Source: Borrelia hispanica CRI (GTDB lineage Bacteria > Spirochaetota > Spirochaetia > Borreliales > Borreliaceae). From it: a stretch of 64,000 nucleotides of DNA. Of the stretch, positions 1 through 9,577 are shown in pieces; positions within the stretch are counted from its first letter, which is position 1; every line of letters starts with the position of its first letter. A program made the position numbers and the translations under genes. The notes beneath the pieces were generated by a model. That model did no database searches. It had not been told where the DNA came from and saw only the letters and a list, made by a program, of their open reading frames with translations. The stretch is from positions 245,928 through 309,927 of the forward strand of contig NZ_AYOU01000163.1 of assembly GCF_000500065.1 (NCBI RefSeq), written 5' to 3'.

Positions 1-879
1 GTTAATGGTGATTCTTTAAATAGTGGTAAAGTGGATGATTTGCCTATTGATTTTAAAGATACAAATCTAAAGGAGAGTTTTGACAGTATTGTTGAAGAAA
101 AGCAAGATGAGTCTTTAGATTTTAATTTAAATGATGTTAATGATTTATCTAATTCTAAGGATTTGCCTTTAAATAAAGATCTTCTTAGTAAAGAGAATGA
201 TTTGGATTTAGTAGTGGATTCTTTAAATTTAACTAATGATATTAATGAACATGTATTGTTAAGTGAAGAAAGTAAAGAGTTAGATTCTGGGTCTAATTTA
301 GATTTAGAAAATTTGGATTTCGTCCTTACAAGGGATAAAGTGGAAAATAATCCTAGTGAAGAAACAGAAGTTGCACATGTACTTGATGACATTGATCAAT
401 ATTCTGTAAATCAAGGTGTTTCTGATTTGGATAAGTTTTCTATTGATGTTAATGAGAGGGATGATGTTTTTGATAGTTCTGATAATGATGTAAAATCAGT
501 TAAAGATAAAGATGATAATTCTAGTAGTTTTAATGTTTATGTTATCCAAAATTCTTATTCTGATGATTTGAGTGTTGAAGATATTATTGCGGATGTTAGT
601 AAAAATTTAGATGATTTTGAATTTGATGATGGTGTTTTGGATTTAGGTAAAGACAATTTTACTGTGGATGTTGAAGAGCCTAAATTGGATTTTGATTTAA
701 AAGAAGATCGTATTCAAACTTCTATGCTTTATTTAAGTCTTGTTTCTTTATTTCTTTTGATATTTTTTTCATTGTTTTTGATTTTTTCTAAAATATTAAA
801 TCCTAAAAATTTTACAATTTCTTATTGTTCTTTTTATAAAGAAGAAAAAATTACTAGATGTGAAAAAAGTAATGTTTAA
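1..879 (+). CDS. Acidic single-span membrane protein, 5' end outside window (BB0260-like)
   Basis: The reading frame is open from base 1, so the N-terminus lies outside the window; 292 codons are visible. The visible part is strongly acidic and low in complexity, dominated by Asp, Ser, Leu, Asn and Glu, and looks disordered. One hydrophobic segment lies near the C-terminus (bases about 720-795), followed by about 25 polar residues containing two cysteines. An acidic tail with a single span suggests a membrane-anchored protein with a large soluble region, but I recognise no domain. Synteny with Borrelia suggests the BB0260 position. The stop overlaps the start of the next gene, so the two are translationally linked. 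Function unknown. Confidence 0.7.
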   Translation, partial: VNGDSLNSGKVDDLPIDFKDTNLKESFDSIVEEKQDESLDFNLNDVNDLSNSKDLPLNKDLLSKENDLDLVVDSLNLTNDINEHVLLSEESKELDSGSNLDLENLDFVLTRDKVENNPSEETEVAHVLDDIDQYSVNQGVSDLDKFSIDVNERDDVFDSSDNDVKSVKDKDDNSSSFNVYVIQNSYSDDLSVEDIIADVSKNLDDFEFDDGVLDLGKDNFTVDVEEPKLDFDLKEDRIQTSMLYLSLVSLFLLIFFSLFLIFSKILNPKNFTISYCSFYKEEKITRCEKSNV

Positions 880-3010
880 GAAAATTGTTTATTTGTTTTT
901 ATTGAATTTATTATCTTGTTCATTTGTAAAAGAATCTTTAAGTAGCAATATTTTAAAAAAAAATGTCAATAATTTTGATTTAAACCATTTAAATTGGTTG
1001 TGGAATTTTGACTATGTAGGACAAAATTTTGATAAATATTTTGGTATAGATTCAGATTCTTATGTGTATGTTGCTTATCTTTTCAAAAAAATAGGATATG
1101 ATGAAAAATTTAGGGAATATATGCACAAAGCAATAAATAGTAATAATAATATTGCATCTCAATTTGCTGGTGTAAAACTTCTTGAATATTATAATTCTAG
1201 AAGGGAATATTATGAGGCAGAACTTGTTGGTCGAAAACTTTATAACAAATATAATGATAATAAATTAATTATATTGGGATATTTTAAAAGTCTTTATTGG
1301 CAGAAAAAGAATAATGAAGCCCTTTTAGTTTTAAACAAGCTAGAAAAAATGGATTTCATACAGGCACAAGAAAATGAAAATCTTTTATTTAAAGCAGTGC
1401 TTTATTTTAATATTTCTGATATTAATACATCATTAATTTATTTCAAAAAATTGTTTGAGAATTTGCCGGCAGAATATTTACATGTAAGGGCTCATGATTA
1501 TTTTGTTCTTGAAGGGAAAGATAATCTTTTAAATTCAAGTTTTTTAAGTCTTGTTAAATTTAAAGCTTTGGTTGCTAATGGTGATTTTAAAGGTGCTATT
1601 AATATATTAAATGATAGTTTTAAGAAGTATTATAATAATTTTGTTTTTTTAAATGATGTTTATAAAGCTTTTGTGAGTTTAGGTTATATTAATAAGGCAT
1701 TATCTTTTTTTAGTAGTTTAGATAGTGTTTATAAAGATTATTATTTGGGGCTCATTAATTTAAAATTAAAGAAAGATGTGGGTTTTATGACAATACTTAA
1801 ATATTTGGAAGATTCTTCTATTGCAAATGAACCTTATAGATTAGAAATGCTTAATGAAATTTTTAGAAATTTCATATTTATGAAAAATACAAGAAATTAT
1901 TTTTCTAAAAACATAGCTAATTTTTATACAAGTAAGGATAAGGGTAATTTTGGTTTTATTAGAGTATTAGATGAGTATATCTTAGAATCCGTGCAACTTG
2001 GAGATTATGATAATTTATATTTACTATATTATAATGGTCAAAATGTCATTGACAATGCTGTTTTAGCAAGGCTTGCTTTTCTTAATGCTAGACTTATACA
2101 TCACAAATTTGTTAAATCTCAGTCAGTAGATGAGTATAGAGAGCTTTTGCGTTCTGCTATTAAATATGATCAAATATCTTATGCATCGTTTATGAGTAAG
2201 TATTTGCTTGATCAAAATATTAATGATTTTTTTGAAAATGCTTTGGATATAAATTATGATCAGTCTGATTATGAAAGGTTTTTGGAAGGGTTTTTAAAAT
2301 TTAATTTGCATTCTTATGTTAGTGTGTTTGTTGCCAATGATTTTAAGAATGGTTATAGATTTTCTCCTAATTTTTACCGTAATCTTTACGATGAATTTGT
2401 GAAACATGAATATTATTATGAATCCATACTTGCTATTAATTACCTTGTAAGGCAAGATTTTTCGGCTTTAAATAAAGATGATTATAAGCGTCTCTATCCA
2501 TGTTTATACACTGCTTTAATTAAATATTGGTCAGGGAAAAGGGAACTTGAGCCGAGTCTTGTATTTTCTTTAATAAAAGCTGAGAGTAGTTTTAAAAGAG
2601 ATGCTGTATCTAAACCTGGTGCTATTGGGCTTATGCAAATTATGCCTGCAACGTCAGCTGATGTGTCTAGAGAAATTAAATATTATAAATACTATCCTTA
2701 TGATTTGAAACAACCAAAAGATAATGTTATTATTGGAACTCATTATTTACGTAAAAGAATAGAAATGTTAGAAGATGTGTATAAAGCCCTTGCATCTTAT
2801 AATGGTGGTATTGGAAATGTTAGAAAATGGGAAAAAGATTATGGGCATTTACCAAAAGAAATTTTTATCGAAGCTATTCCTTTTGGACAAACTAGGAATT
2901 ATATTAAAAAAATATTAGTTTATTCTGTATTATATGATGCTTTATATGAAAGAAAGGGAATGGATTTTATTATAGAGTATATTATGGGTAAATTTTCTAA
3001 GCGTTTTTAG
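860..3010 (+). CDS. Soluble lytic murein transglycosylase-like (SLT) protein, probable lipoprotein
   Basis: A 716-residue protein. The start is a GTG at 860 or an ATG at 872; both precede the hydrophobic segment LFLLNLLSC, which ends in a lipobox-like cysteine, so a periplasmic lipoprotein is likely. Residues about 50-540 are helical and TPR-like. The C-terminal domain (about 560-690) is an SLT lysozyme fold: LIKAESSF with catalytic Glu near residue 575, GLMQIMPAT near 590 and ALASYNGG near 645. The family cleaves the MurNAc-GlcNAc bond of peptidoglycan with anhydro product. It overlaps the preceding gene by 20 bases and lies upstream of uppP and ftsK, which suggests a cell-wall and division operon. 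All core catalytic motifs are present. Corresponds to BB0259. Confidence 0.9.
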   Translation: MKKVMFKKIVYLFLLNLLSCSFVKESLSSNILKKNVNNFDLNHLNWLWNFDYVGQNFDKYFGIDSDSYVYVAYLFKKIGYDEKFREYMHKAINSNNNIASQFAGVKLLEYYNSRREYYEAELVGRKLYNKYNDNKLIILGYFKSLYWQKKNNEALLVLNKLEKMDFIQAQENENLLFKAVLYFNISDINTSLIYFKKLFENLPAEYLHVRAHDYFVLEGKDNLLNSSFLSLVKFKALVANGDFKGAINILNDSFKKYYNNFVFLNDVYKAFVSLGYINKALSFFSSLDSVYKDYYLGLINLKLKKDVGFMTILKYLEDSSIANEPYRLEMLNEIFRNFIFMKNTRNYFSKNIANFYTSKDKGNFGFIRVLDEYILESVQLGDYDNLYLLYYNGQNVIDNAVLARLAFLNARLIHHKFVKSQSVDEYRELLRSAIKYDQISYASFMSKYLLDQNINDFFENALDINYDQSDYERFLEGFLKFNLHSYVSVFVANDFKNGYRFSPNFYRNLYDEFVKHEYYYESILAINYLVRQDFSALNKDDYKRLYPCLYTALIKYWSGKRELEPSLVFSLIKAESSFKRDAVSKPGAIGLMQIMPATSADVSREIKYYKYYPYDLKQPKDNVIIGTHYLRKRIEMLEDVYKALASYNGGIGNVRKWEKDYGHLPKEIFIEAIPFGQTRNYIKKILVYSVLYDALYERKGMDFIIEYIMGKFSKRF

Positions 3011-3023
3011 GTTGTGAAGTTAG

Positions 3024-3824
3024 ATGGAAAATATTTTAAGAGTTGTTATTTTAGGTTTTGTTCAAGGAATTTCTGAATTTTTGCCTATATCTAGTTCAGG
3101 GCATTTGTTACTTTTAAAAAAATTTATGAACATTGATCTTCCAATTGTATTTGATATTTATTTGCATTTTGCAACAGTTTTAGTTGTAATAATTTATTAT
3201 CGAAGACGAATATTAGATCTTGTAATGGTTTTTATAAAATTTATTTTAAGAAAACCAAAAATGACAGAATTAGATACTTCAAATTTAAGCTTGATATTAC
3301 TTATATTAATAATCACATTTTTTACGGCATTAATTGGAATTTTGATAGAAAAATTCAAGGTATTATTTACTTTTAAGTTAGTTTTATTTAATTTTATTGT
3401 GACAAGTATTTTATTATTTTTGCTTGAATTTAGAATTAGAATTTTTAATTCTAAAAAAAATATTTTTTTTTCAGGATTATTAATTGGGATTATGCAGGGG
3501 ATTGGAGCTATGCCGGGTATTTCTCGTTCAGGAATTACGATTTTTGCGTCGACTTTGCTTGGGTTTAGTAGGACAAAATCTCTTGAAATCTCTTTTTTAT
3601 CTTTAATTCCTATTGTTTTTGGGAGTTTATTTTTAAAGTATAATGACCTATTTAAGTCTGATATGATTTTTAATATTTTTGAGATAAATTTGGGAGCAAT
3701 TTTTGCTTTTGTATTTGGGCTATTTTCAATTAGTTTGTTTGTTAAGATGCTTAAGAATAGTAAACTGTATTATTTTTCAATTTATTTAGTTGCAATTGTG
3801 AGTTTAACTTATTTGCTTGTTTGA
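3024..3824 (+). CDS. uppP: Undecaprenyl-diphosphatase UppP/BacA
   Basis: A 266-residue polytopic membrane protein of typical family length. It carries both signature motifs: [15 protein letters not shown] near residues 14-28, containing the E-rich and PxSSSG elements, and [13 protein letters not shown] near 158-170 with the essential Arg. UppP dephosphorylates undecaprenyl diphosphate at the periplasmic face, recycling the lipid carrier for peptidoglycan synthesis, and confers bacitracin tolerance. It begins 13 bases after the SLT gene and ends 12 bases before ftsK, consistent with one transcript. Corresponds to BB0258. Confidence 0.96.
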   Translation: MENILRVVILGFVQGISEFLPISSSGHLLLLKKFMNIDLPIVFDIYLHFATVLVVIIYYRRRILDLVMVFIKFILRKPKMTELDTSNLSLILLILIITFFTALIGILIEKFKVLFTFKLVLFNFIVTSILLFLLEFRIRIFNSKKNIFFSGLLIGIMQGIGAMPGISRSGITIFASTLLGFSRTKSLEISFLSLIPIVFGSLFLKYNDLFKSDMIFNIFEINLGAIFAFVFGLFSISLFVKMLKNSKLYYFSIYLVAIVSLTYLLV

Positions 3825-3836
3825 TGTTAGTAGAAT

Positions 3837-6188
3837 ATGAAGAATTTTTATCGTTATTTTCAGTTTTTATTCTTTTTTATGTTAGCCGTTATACTATTTT
3901 CTCTTTTGGTGGCATTAACTCCTATAGGAAATATATTTATATTTTTTGTATTTAATCTTATAGGGCAGATGCTCCTTAATACTTTTTCATTTTTGTCGTT
4001 TTATTTAATACTTTATCCGCTTGTAAACTGGTATGTTTATTGCAATAATATGCTTAACAAAAAATTTATATTTAATTGGAATTATACGGTTATTTTATTT
4101 TTTACTTTAACCTTTTGGTTAAGAATTAATTCTGATTTTGAGGGTTCTAATTTTGTTAATTGGTTTCTAAGTAATTTTGGAATTATAGTTGGGAATTTAT
4201 TTGTTTGTCTTATTTTTATTTTAGAACTTATTGTTTGGGTTTATTTAAATTATGTCTTTTTTAAAGATGCTAGTTTTATTTTAAATACCTTTCATTTTAT
4301 AACATTTAAATTGAAAATTTTGTTTGAGAACATGTTTTCTTATTTGCCTTTTTTGAGTACTTTAAAGATTAAGAAAAATATTAAGGTTTATAAAGATTGT
4401 GAGAATAATGTAAGTTCAGATAGTATTTCTAGTAAGGAAGATAATATTATTAATGATGAAGAGTATCAGGCTTTATGGTCTTTTAAGGCGTTTTTACGAA
4501 ATTCTAATAAATCTTTAGATGTTGATTTAGATAAAACTATTTTTTCTAAATCTGAGGTAACGGATGATAAATTATTAAAAGATGAATCTTTGCAGGAAGT
4601 TCAATGTGATTTAAATACTGAAAATCATTGTCAATATAAAATTTTGAGAAGTGAATGTGAAGATAGTAGGTTAGTAGTTAGTGGAAAAATTAGGGCTAGT
4701 GATATAAGGCATAATGGAATAATAAATAATATTGTTAGAGATGAATATGAGAATGAAACTTTATTTAAAGTTAAAAGTGATGAAAATTATTCGATAGATA
4801 TTTCTGTTTTTGCTCAGAGAGAGCCTGAGAGTGAAACTGAAGATGTTGAATATGAGAGAGAAATTCAAAAACAAGCGATGCTTTTGCAAGAAACTTTTAG
4901 AGAGTTTAATATTAATGCCAAGCTTATTGATATTATTAAAGGTCCTGTTGTTACGATGTATGCTGTTCGTCCTGATAAAGGCATTAAGCTTTCCAAAATA
5001 ACTTCTATATCTGATAATATTGCATTACGTCTTGCAGCAGTTAGAGTTAGAATTATTGCGCCAATACCTGGCAAAGAAGCTGTTGGGATTGAAATACCTA
5101 ATAAGAGACGAAAATTCATTTTGATATCAGAAATAATAAATAGTCAAGAATTTCAAAATGATTTTAAAGTGCCTTTTGCACTTGGTAAAGAAATTAGTGG
5201 AAATAATGTTGTTTTTGATCTTGTGACTGCTCCCCATCTTTTAATAGCAGGTGCTACTGGTGCTGGAAAATCAGTTTGTGTAAATTCGCTTATTGCTTCA
5301 ATTATTTTTTCAAAATCTCCAGATGATGTTAGGCTTGTTTTAATAGATCCTAAAGTAGTTGAGCTTAAACTTTTTAATAATATTCCTCATTTATTAACCC
5401 CAGTTATTACTAATGTAAATAGAGCTTTGGAAGCTTTGCGTTGGTGTCTTGATGAGATGGAGAGAAGGTATGTTATTCTTGATAATTTTTTTGTTAGGGA
5501 TATTAATTCTTATAATAAGAAAATACTGGAAGAAGGATTAAATGAAGTGCCTTTGCCTTATTTGGTAATCATTATTGATGAATTTGCAGATTTAATTCTC
5601 TCTGCAAGAAAGGATTTGGAAAATTTGATTTCTAGGCTTGCAGCTATGGCGAGGGCTGTTGGAATGCATTTAGTTCTTGCTACTCAAAGACCATCTGTTG
5701 ATGTTATTACTGGGGTAATAAAAGCCAATTTTCCTTCAAGAATTTCTTTTATGGTTGCGAGTTCTATGGATTCAAGAATAATTCTTGGAACATCAGGTGC
5801 TGAAAAACTTTTAGGAAAAGGTGATATGCTTTATGTTAGTCCTATCACACCTTTTCCACAACGAATTCAAGGTGGTTTTTTAACTGAAAAGGAAGTTTAT
5901 AAGTTGGTTGAAGAGGTTAAAAAATTTGGAACACCAAATTATATTGATGATGAAATATTTATTGATAGTGTTGTTGAATCTAATACTTTGGTGATAAATT
6001 CTTCAGATGAACCTATGTTTGAAGAAGCTCTTGAAATTGTTCGCTCTACTAAAAAAGCATCTGCATCTTATCTTCAGAGGCGTTTAAAAATAGGATATAA
6101 TAGAGCTGCACGAATTATTGAACTGATGGAAGAGATGGGATATATAGGTCCTGTGAATGGTTCAAAACCACGGGATGTTTTTATTTAA
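3837..6188 (+). CDS. ftsK: DNA translocase FtsK
   Basis: A 783-residue protein with FtsK/SpoIIIE architecture. About four membrane spans occupy residues 10-140, followed by an acidic, poorly conserved linker to about 330. The alpha/beta RecA-like motor has Walker A GATGAGKS at 472-479 and Walker B LVIIIDEFADL near 577-587. The C-terminal gamma winged helix (about 725-783) contains the SYLQRRLKIGYNRAA sequence that reads KOPS-like sites in homologues. FtsK pumps DNA at the closing septum and activates chromosome dimer resolution. The Borrelia chromosome is linear, so dimer resolution may not be the main role here (inference). It follows uppP by 12 bases and converges on rpsU. Corresponds to BB0257. 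Confidence 0.96.
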   Translation: MKNFYRYFQFLFFFMLAVILFSLLVALTPIGNIFIFFVFNLIGQMLLNTFSFLSFYLILYPLVNWYVYCNNMLNKKFIFNWNYTVILFFTLTFWLRINSDFEGSNFVNWFLSNFGIIVGNLFVCLIFILELIVWVYLNYVFFKDASFILNTFHFITFKLKILFENMFSYLPFLSTLKIKKNIKVYKDCENNVSSDSISSKEDNIINDEEYQALWSFKAFLRNSNKSLDVDLDKTIFSKSEVTDDKLLKDESLQEVQCDLNTENHCQYKILRSECEDSRLVVSGKIRASDIRHNGIINNIVRDEYENETLFKVKSDENYSIDISVFAQREPESETEDVEYEREIQKQAMLLQETFREFNINAKLIDIIKGPVVTMYAVRPDKGIKLSKITSISDNIALRLAAVRVRIIAPIPGKEAVGIEIPNKRRKFILISEIINSQEFQNDFKVPFALGKEISGNNVVFDLVTAPHLLIAGATGAGKSVCVNSLIASIIFSKSPDDVRLVLIDPKVVELKLFNNIPHLLTPVITNVNRALEALRWCLDEMERRYVILDNFFVRDINSYNKKILEEGLNEVPLPYLVIIIDEFADLILSARKDLENLISRLAAMARAVGMHLVLATQRPSVDVITGVIKANFPSRISFMVASSMDSRIILGTSGAEKLLGKGDMLYVSPITPFPQRIQGGFLTEKEVYKLVEEVKKFGTPNYIDDEIFIDSVVESNTLVINSSDEPMFEEALEIVRSTKKASASYLQRRLKIGYNRAARIIELMEEMGYIGPVNGSKPRDVFI

Positions 6189-6200
6189 ATAGTTTCAATG

Positions 6201-6230
6201 CAAAAAAAGGACATTCACCATGAATATCCT
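6201..6230 (-). terminator. Rho-independent terminator after rpsU
   Basis: Arms at 6208-6217 and 6221-6230 form a 10-bp stem with a 3-base loop. On the minus transcript the single mismatch becomes a G-U pair. The stem is followed at once by a run of seven U (A run at 6202-6208 on the + strand). It lies directly downstream of rpsU in the convergent gap with ftsK and should end the recO-recJ-M23-rpsU transcript. Confidence 0.75.
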
Positions 6231-6237
6231 GATTTTA

Positions 6238-6447
6238 TTATTTACCAATTTTTTGTTTTAGTTTTCTTACTTTTTTTGCTTGTTTTCTTTTGAATGCTTT
6301 TTCTTTTTTGACACGAATAGTAGATGGTTTTTCATAATATTCTCTTCTTTTCCATTCTCTGATGATTGCTTCTTTTTCAATCATTCTTTTAAAACGTTTC
6401 AGTGCTTTTTCTAATCCTTCATTTTTGTCAACATTGACAGTTACCAA
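6238..6447 (-). CDS. rpsU: 30S ribosomal protein S21
   Basis: A 69-residue, very basic protein, full length for S21, with the family sequence [20 protein letters not shown] and a Lys/Arg-rich C-terminal helix. S21 is a late-assembling small-subunit protein near the mRNA exit and anti-Shine-Dalgarno region. The start is TTG at 6447, supported by an unusually long Shine-Dalgarno match, AGGGGGTGAT, 3 bases upstream, and by the expected N-terminus [10 protein letters not shown]. It is the last gene of a minus-strand run with the M23 peptidase (17-base gap), recJ and the RecO-like gene, and is followed by a clear terminator. Corresponds to BB0256. Confidence 0.96.
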   Translation of the reverse strand: MVTVNVDKNEGLEKALKRFKRMIEKEAIIREWKRREYYEKPSTIRVKKEKAFKRKQAKKVRKLKQKIGK

Positions 6448-6461
6448 AAAATCACCCCCTT
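6448..6461 (-). promoter_or_regulatory. Extended Shine-Dalgarno of rpsU that fixes a TTG start
   Basis: The minus strand reads AGGGGGTGAT (6460-6451), then three bases, then TTG at 6447-6445. The match to the 16S 3' end is about ten bases, far longer than most sites in this window, and probably offsets the weak TTG start codon. Confidence 0.7.
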
Positions 6462-6464
6462 TTT

Positions 6465-7421
6465 TTACTCTATCTTTTTAGTGTTATTGATTATTTGATT
6501 TTTGTCAATAAGCATTTCTTCTAAGAAAAAATCTGGATTTACTGCAATTCCATTAATTCTAATTTCAAAGTGTAGATGAGGACCTGTTGATATTCCCGTA
6601 TTCCCGACGTTACCTATATATTCTCCTGTATTTACTATTGTATTTTCTTTAACTCCAAATTTTGATAGGTGTAGATAAATTGTAAATACTCCTGGTAAAT
6701 GTTGAATGATAACGGTTTTCCCAGTAATTTCTCTGTCTCTTGCAAATACTACTTTTCCTCTACCAGCTGCGAAAATAGGTGTTTTTTCTTTTTTAAATGG
6801 CGCATAATCTTTTCCGTTATGTATTTTTTGGCTTGATATTTTTTGGTTGTCTTGCATATAAATTCTTTGATCCCCATAAGGACTAGTTATTTGATATTTA
6901 TCTTTTATTGGATGGACAAACGTATCGTAATGATAAATTGTTGTATCACCTACAGTTCCAATGATATTCCATAATGTTAGAGCTTGTTTTTTTGCTTTAG
7001 GTGATTGTTGACTTTTGATAAGTTTAGATTTGCTTTTATTAAGTTTGACAGTTGTTTTTTTGAATATGAATTTTTTGATTTCAATTTCCTTTATGTATTG
7101 TTTATTTTCAAACTCTATTTGAATTTTTCTTTTTCCTTCTTTGATCATTGGTGTGATTCCGATTAAAGCTATATAGTAGTCTCTATTACTTATATTACAC
7201 TTAAAAGGCAATGCACTTAAAATGGGTTTTTGATTTGTTGATAAGAGAGATAATTTTTTAAAGTTTTTATTGCTTATAAAATAGATGTTGCCTCCTTGGA
7301 AGGCCTCTTTTTTATAGTATATTTTTGTAATATCATTATTTTTTGCATTAACTTTAAATAATCCTATTATAAATATAGATGTAAGGGTAAATACAAGTAA
7401 AAGTTTTTTGACGTTGTGCAC
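6465..7421 (-). CDS. M23 (LytM-type) metallopeptidase, membrane-anchored or secreted
   Basis: A 318-residue protein with an N-terminal hydrophobic signal or anchor (about 7-25), a beta-rich middle region and a C-terminal M23 domain. The zinc ligands are intact: H201 and D205 in HNGKDYA, and the HxH motif in GPHLHFE (H282, H284). It is therefore predicted to be an active peptidoglycan DD-endopeptidase in the periplasm rather than an inactive EnvC/NlpD-type activator. The start is GTG, sharing one base with the recJ stop (TAGTG), so translation is probably coupled. Corresponds to BB0255. Confidence 0.92.
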   Translation of the reverse strand: MHNVKKLLLVFTLTSIFIIGLFKVNAKNNDITKIYYKKEAFQGGNIYFISNKNFKKLSLLSTNQKPILSALPFKCNISNRDYYIALIGITPMIKEGKRKIQIEFENKQYIKEIEIKKFIFKKTTVKLNKSKSKLIKSQQSPKAKKQALTLWNIIGTVGDTTIYHYDTFVHPIKDKYQITSPYGDQRIYMQDNQKISSQKIHNGKDYAPFKKEKTPIFAAGRGKVVFARDREITGKTVIIQHLPGVFTIYLHLSKFGVKENTIVNTGEYIGNVGNTGISTGPHLHFEIRINGIAVNPDFFLEEMLIDKNQIINNTKKIE

Positions 7422-9577
7422 TAATTGTTTCTCTTTTTGATATCAATAATTTTTAAAATTTTATCATTTTGATTGTAAATATCTTCACTAATTGTGAATA
7501 TTATGTCTATATTTTGACCATCTCTGATGCCAAGTTCTTGAATAGTTTGAGTGCCATTAAAATAAATGGCTTTATAATAATCTATATTATTGATGATTTT
7601 CATGCTTATGTGTTTTGAAGTTCCATTTTTATCAATTGTTCTGATGTCCTGAATGCATACATTTTCCATCATTAAAATAAATTCTCTAAAATCATGTCCA
7701 TATGGTTCAAATAAATCTATTGTTTTTATAAGTTCTGTTTTACTTAAATCTTGAGGTATTATAGCATCAATTAGTATTGAATCTTCTTGTAATTCTTTAT
7801 ATTCTATCTTTGCAAGAGCATTTTCAAGTTCTCTTATAAATTCGTTTAGTACATTTTCATACAATGTAAATCCAGCAGCTGCTTTGTGTCCTCCAGAATT
7901 TATTATTAGATGTTTTGGTATCATTGAAATTAGTTCTTTTGAATTTATTTTATTATTTGATCTAATAGATCCTTTAATTATATCTGATTGTTTAGTAAGA
8001 AAGACAGCAACCTTTTTATAATAAGATGAGAGTCTTGTTGCCATTCTAGAACTAATTCCCTTTGGAGTATTTTTGTCATAGCATACTATGAATTTATCAT
8101 TCTTAAAAATGGTATTTTCATTATGCGTATTCCAAGATATATCTTCTTTATATTTTCTTAAAGTGTTTATATTTTTGATTTCCTTAAATTTATTTTCTAT
8201 TTTATTAGTATCTTGACTTAATAGAAATCGAATTGTAATATCTGCTCTTTCAAGTCTTCCTGTTGAATTTAATATTGGTGCAATTTTAAATGCAATATCT
8301 GTTGAAGTGATTATTGGTTTTGTTAACATATTGACTTCTTTTAATAGATAATTTATAGATATATTTTCTCTTAATGCTATTTCTTTAAGTCCCTCTTTTA
8401 CAGCTATTCGATTTTCATCAATAATTGGCATATTATCAGCTATGGTTCCTATTGCAACAAATTTAAGTCTTTTAAGGCAATTTTGCAGTAAATTTTTGTT
8501 TGTTTCAAATATTATATTATAGAATATATAATACAGTTTTTCATAAATATTAATTTCTCTATATTTGAAATATTTAGTAATTTGCATAAGTTCTTTTAGT
8601 GTTTTGTTTGCATGTTTGGGATATTTTTTTATAAAATTTTCATTAATATCAATTATTTCTATATCTATTCTTTGTTTAAAAAATTCATTTAAAAGTTGAG
8701 CTTGTTCAATTTTATTAAATACAATTATGTATTTATTTTCTGAAAATGCTTCTATTTGGTTAATATTAATTTGTAAATCGTTATTATTGTCTAGAGTTAT
8801 ATGTTTTTTTAGAATGTAATTGTTAATTTCTATTGCATGAAGTTTTATATTATTTTCTAATTTTTCTAAAAACATAAATATTAAGTCTTTGTTATAAAGA
8901 TTGGTAGTAGATAGATATAGTGCAAGACATGTTTTGAAACTTACATAACATCCAGCTATTTCTTTAAATGGAGAAAAATCACCTTTTAAATGAGGATCTA
9001 TGATAATATTTTCTGTGTCGATTTCTTTGTTTGGAAGGTGATGATCTGTAATTATTACTTCTATATTTTTTGATCTTGCATAATTTATTTCTTCAATGTT
9101 AGAAATTCCACAATCAACAGTGATTATTAGTGTTATTTTGTCTTTAAATGCCTTATCAATGACCTCTTTTGTAAGCCCATAAAATTCTCCATTAGATGGT
9201 ATTTTATAAGTTACATTAATGCCAAAATCTTTAAGAGTTTCATACATTATTATTGTTGCTGTGATTCCATCAGCATCTTTGTCTCCAAAGATTAATACGT
9301 TTTCTTTTTCTAAAATGGCTTCATTTATTCTATAAATGAATTTGTTTATGTTTTTTAAAAAAAATGGGTTGTGCATTAAATTGACACTATTCTCTAAGAA
9401 AAATAAGAAATCTTCTTCTTTGATTTCTCTGTTAAGTAGTAGTGTTGCTTCAAAAAGACTGATATTATATTTTTTTTTGATGTTAAGGATATTTTCTTGT
9501 GAAATATCAAGTTCTTTTTTTTCCCAAATTTTCATTTCTTGTTCCAATTTGCTTTCTTTAGAGTAGTATTTGCTCAA
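7421..9577 (-). CDS. recJ: Single-strand DNA exonuclease RecJ
   Basis: A 718-residue DHH-family nuclease. The N-terminal catalytic part has FGDKDADG near residue 96 and TDHH near 177-180, which bind the two metals. A DHHA1 motif, GGHKAAAGFTL, follows further on, and the C-terminal region fits the OB-like domain. RecJ degrades single-stranded DNA 5' to 3' in RecFOR recombination and in mismatch and base-excision repair. A low-complexity Asn/Ile/Lys-rich segment lies between the motifs (about 225-350), longer than in enteric RecJ. It overlaps the RecO-like gene upstream by 20 bases and touches the M23 gene downstream. Corresponds to BB0254. Confidence 0.94.
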   Translation of the reverse strand: MSKYYSKESKLEQEMKIWEKKELDISQENILNIKKKYNISLFEATLLLNREIKEEDFLFFLENSVNLMHNPFFLKNINKFIYRINEAILEKENVLIFGDKDADGITATIIMYETLKDFGINVTYKIPSNGEFYGLTKEVIDKAFKDKITLIITVDCGISNIEEINYARSKNIEVIITDHHLPNKEIDTENIIIDPHLKGDFSPFKEIAGCYVSFKTCLALYLSTTNLYNKDLIFMFLEKLENNIKLHAIEINNYILKKHITLDNNNDLQININQIEAFSENKYIIVFNKIEQAQLLNEFFKQRIDIEIIDINENFIKKYPKHANKTLKELMQITKYFKYREINIYEKLYYIFYNIIFETNKNLLQNCLKRLKFVAIGTIADNMPIIDENRIAVKEGLKEIALRENISINYLLKEVNMLTKPIITSTDIAFKIAPILNSTGRLERADITIRFLLSQDTNKIENKFKEIKNINTLRKYKEDISWNTHNENTIFKNDKFIVCYDKNTPKGISSRMATRLSSYYKKVAVFLTKQSDIIKGSIRSNNKINSKELISMIPKHLIINSGGHKAAAGFTLYENVLNEFIRELENALAKIEYKELQEDSILIDAIIPQDLSKTELIKTIDLFEPYGHDFREFILMMENVCIQDIRTIDKNGTSKHISMKIINNIDYYKAIYFNGTQTIQELGIRDGQNIDIIFTISEDIYNQNDKILKIIDIKKRNN

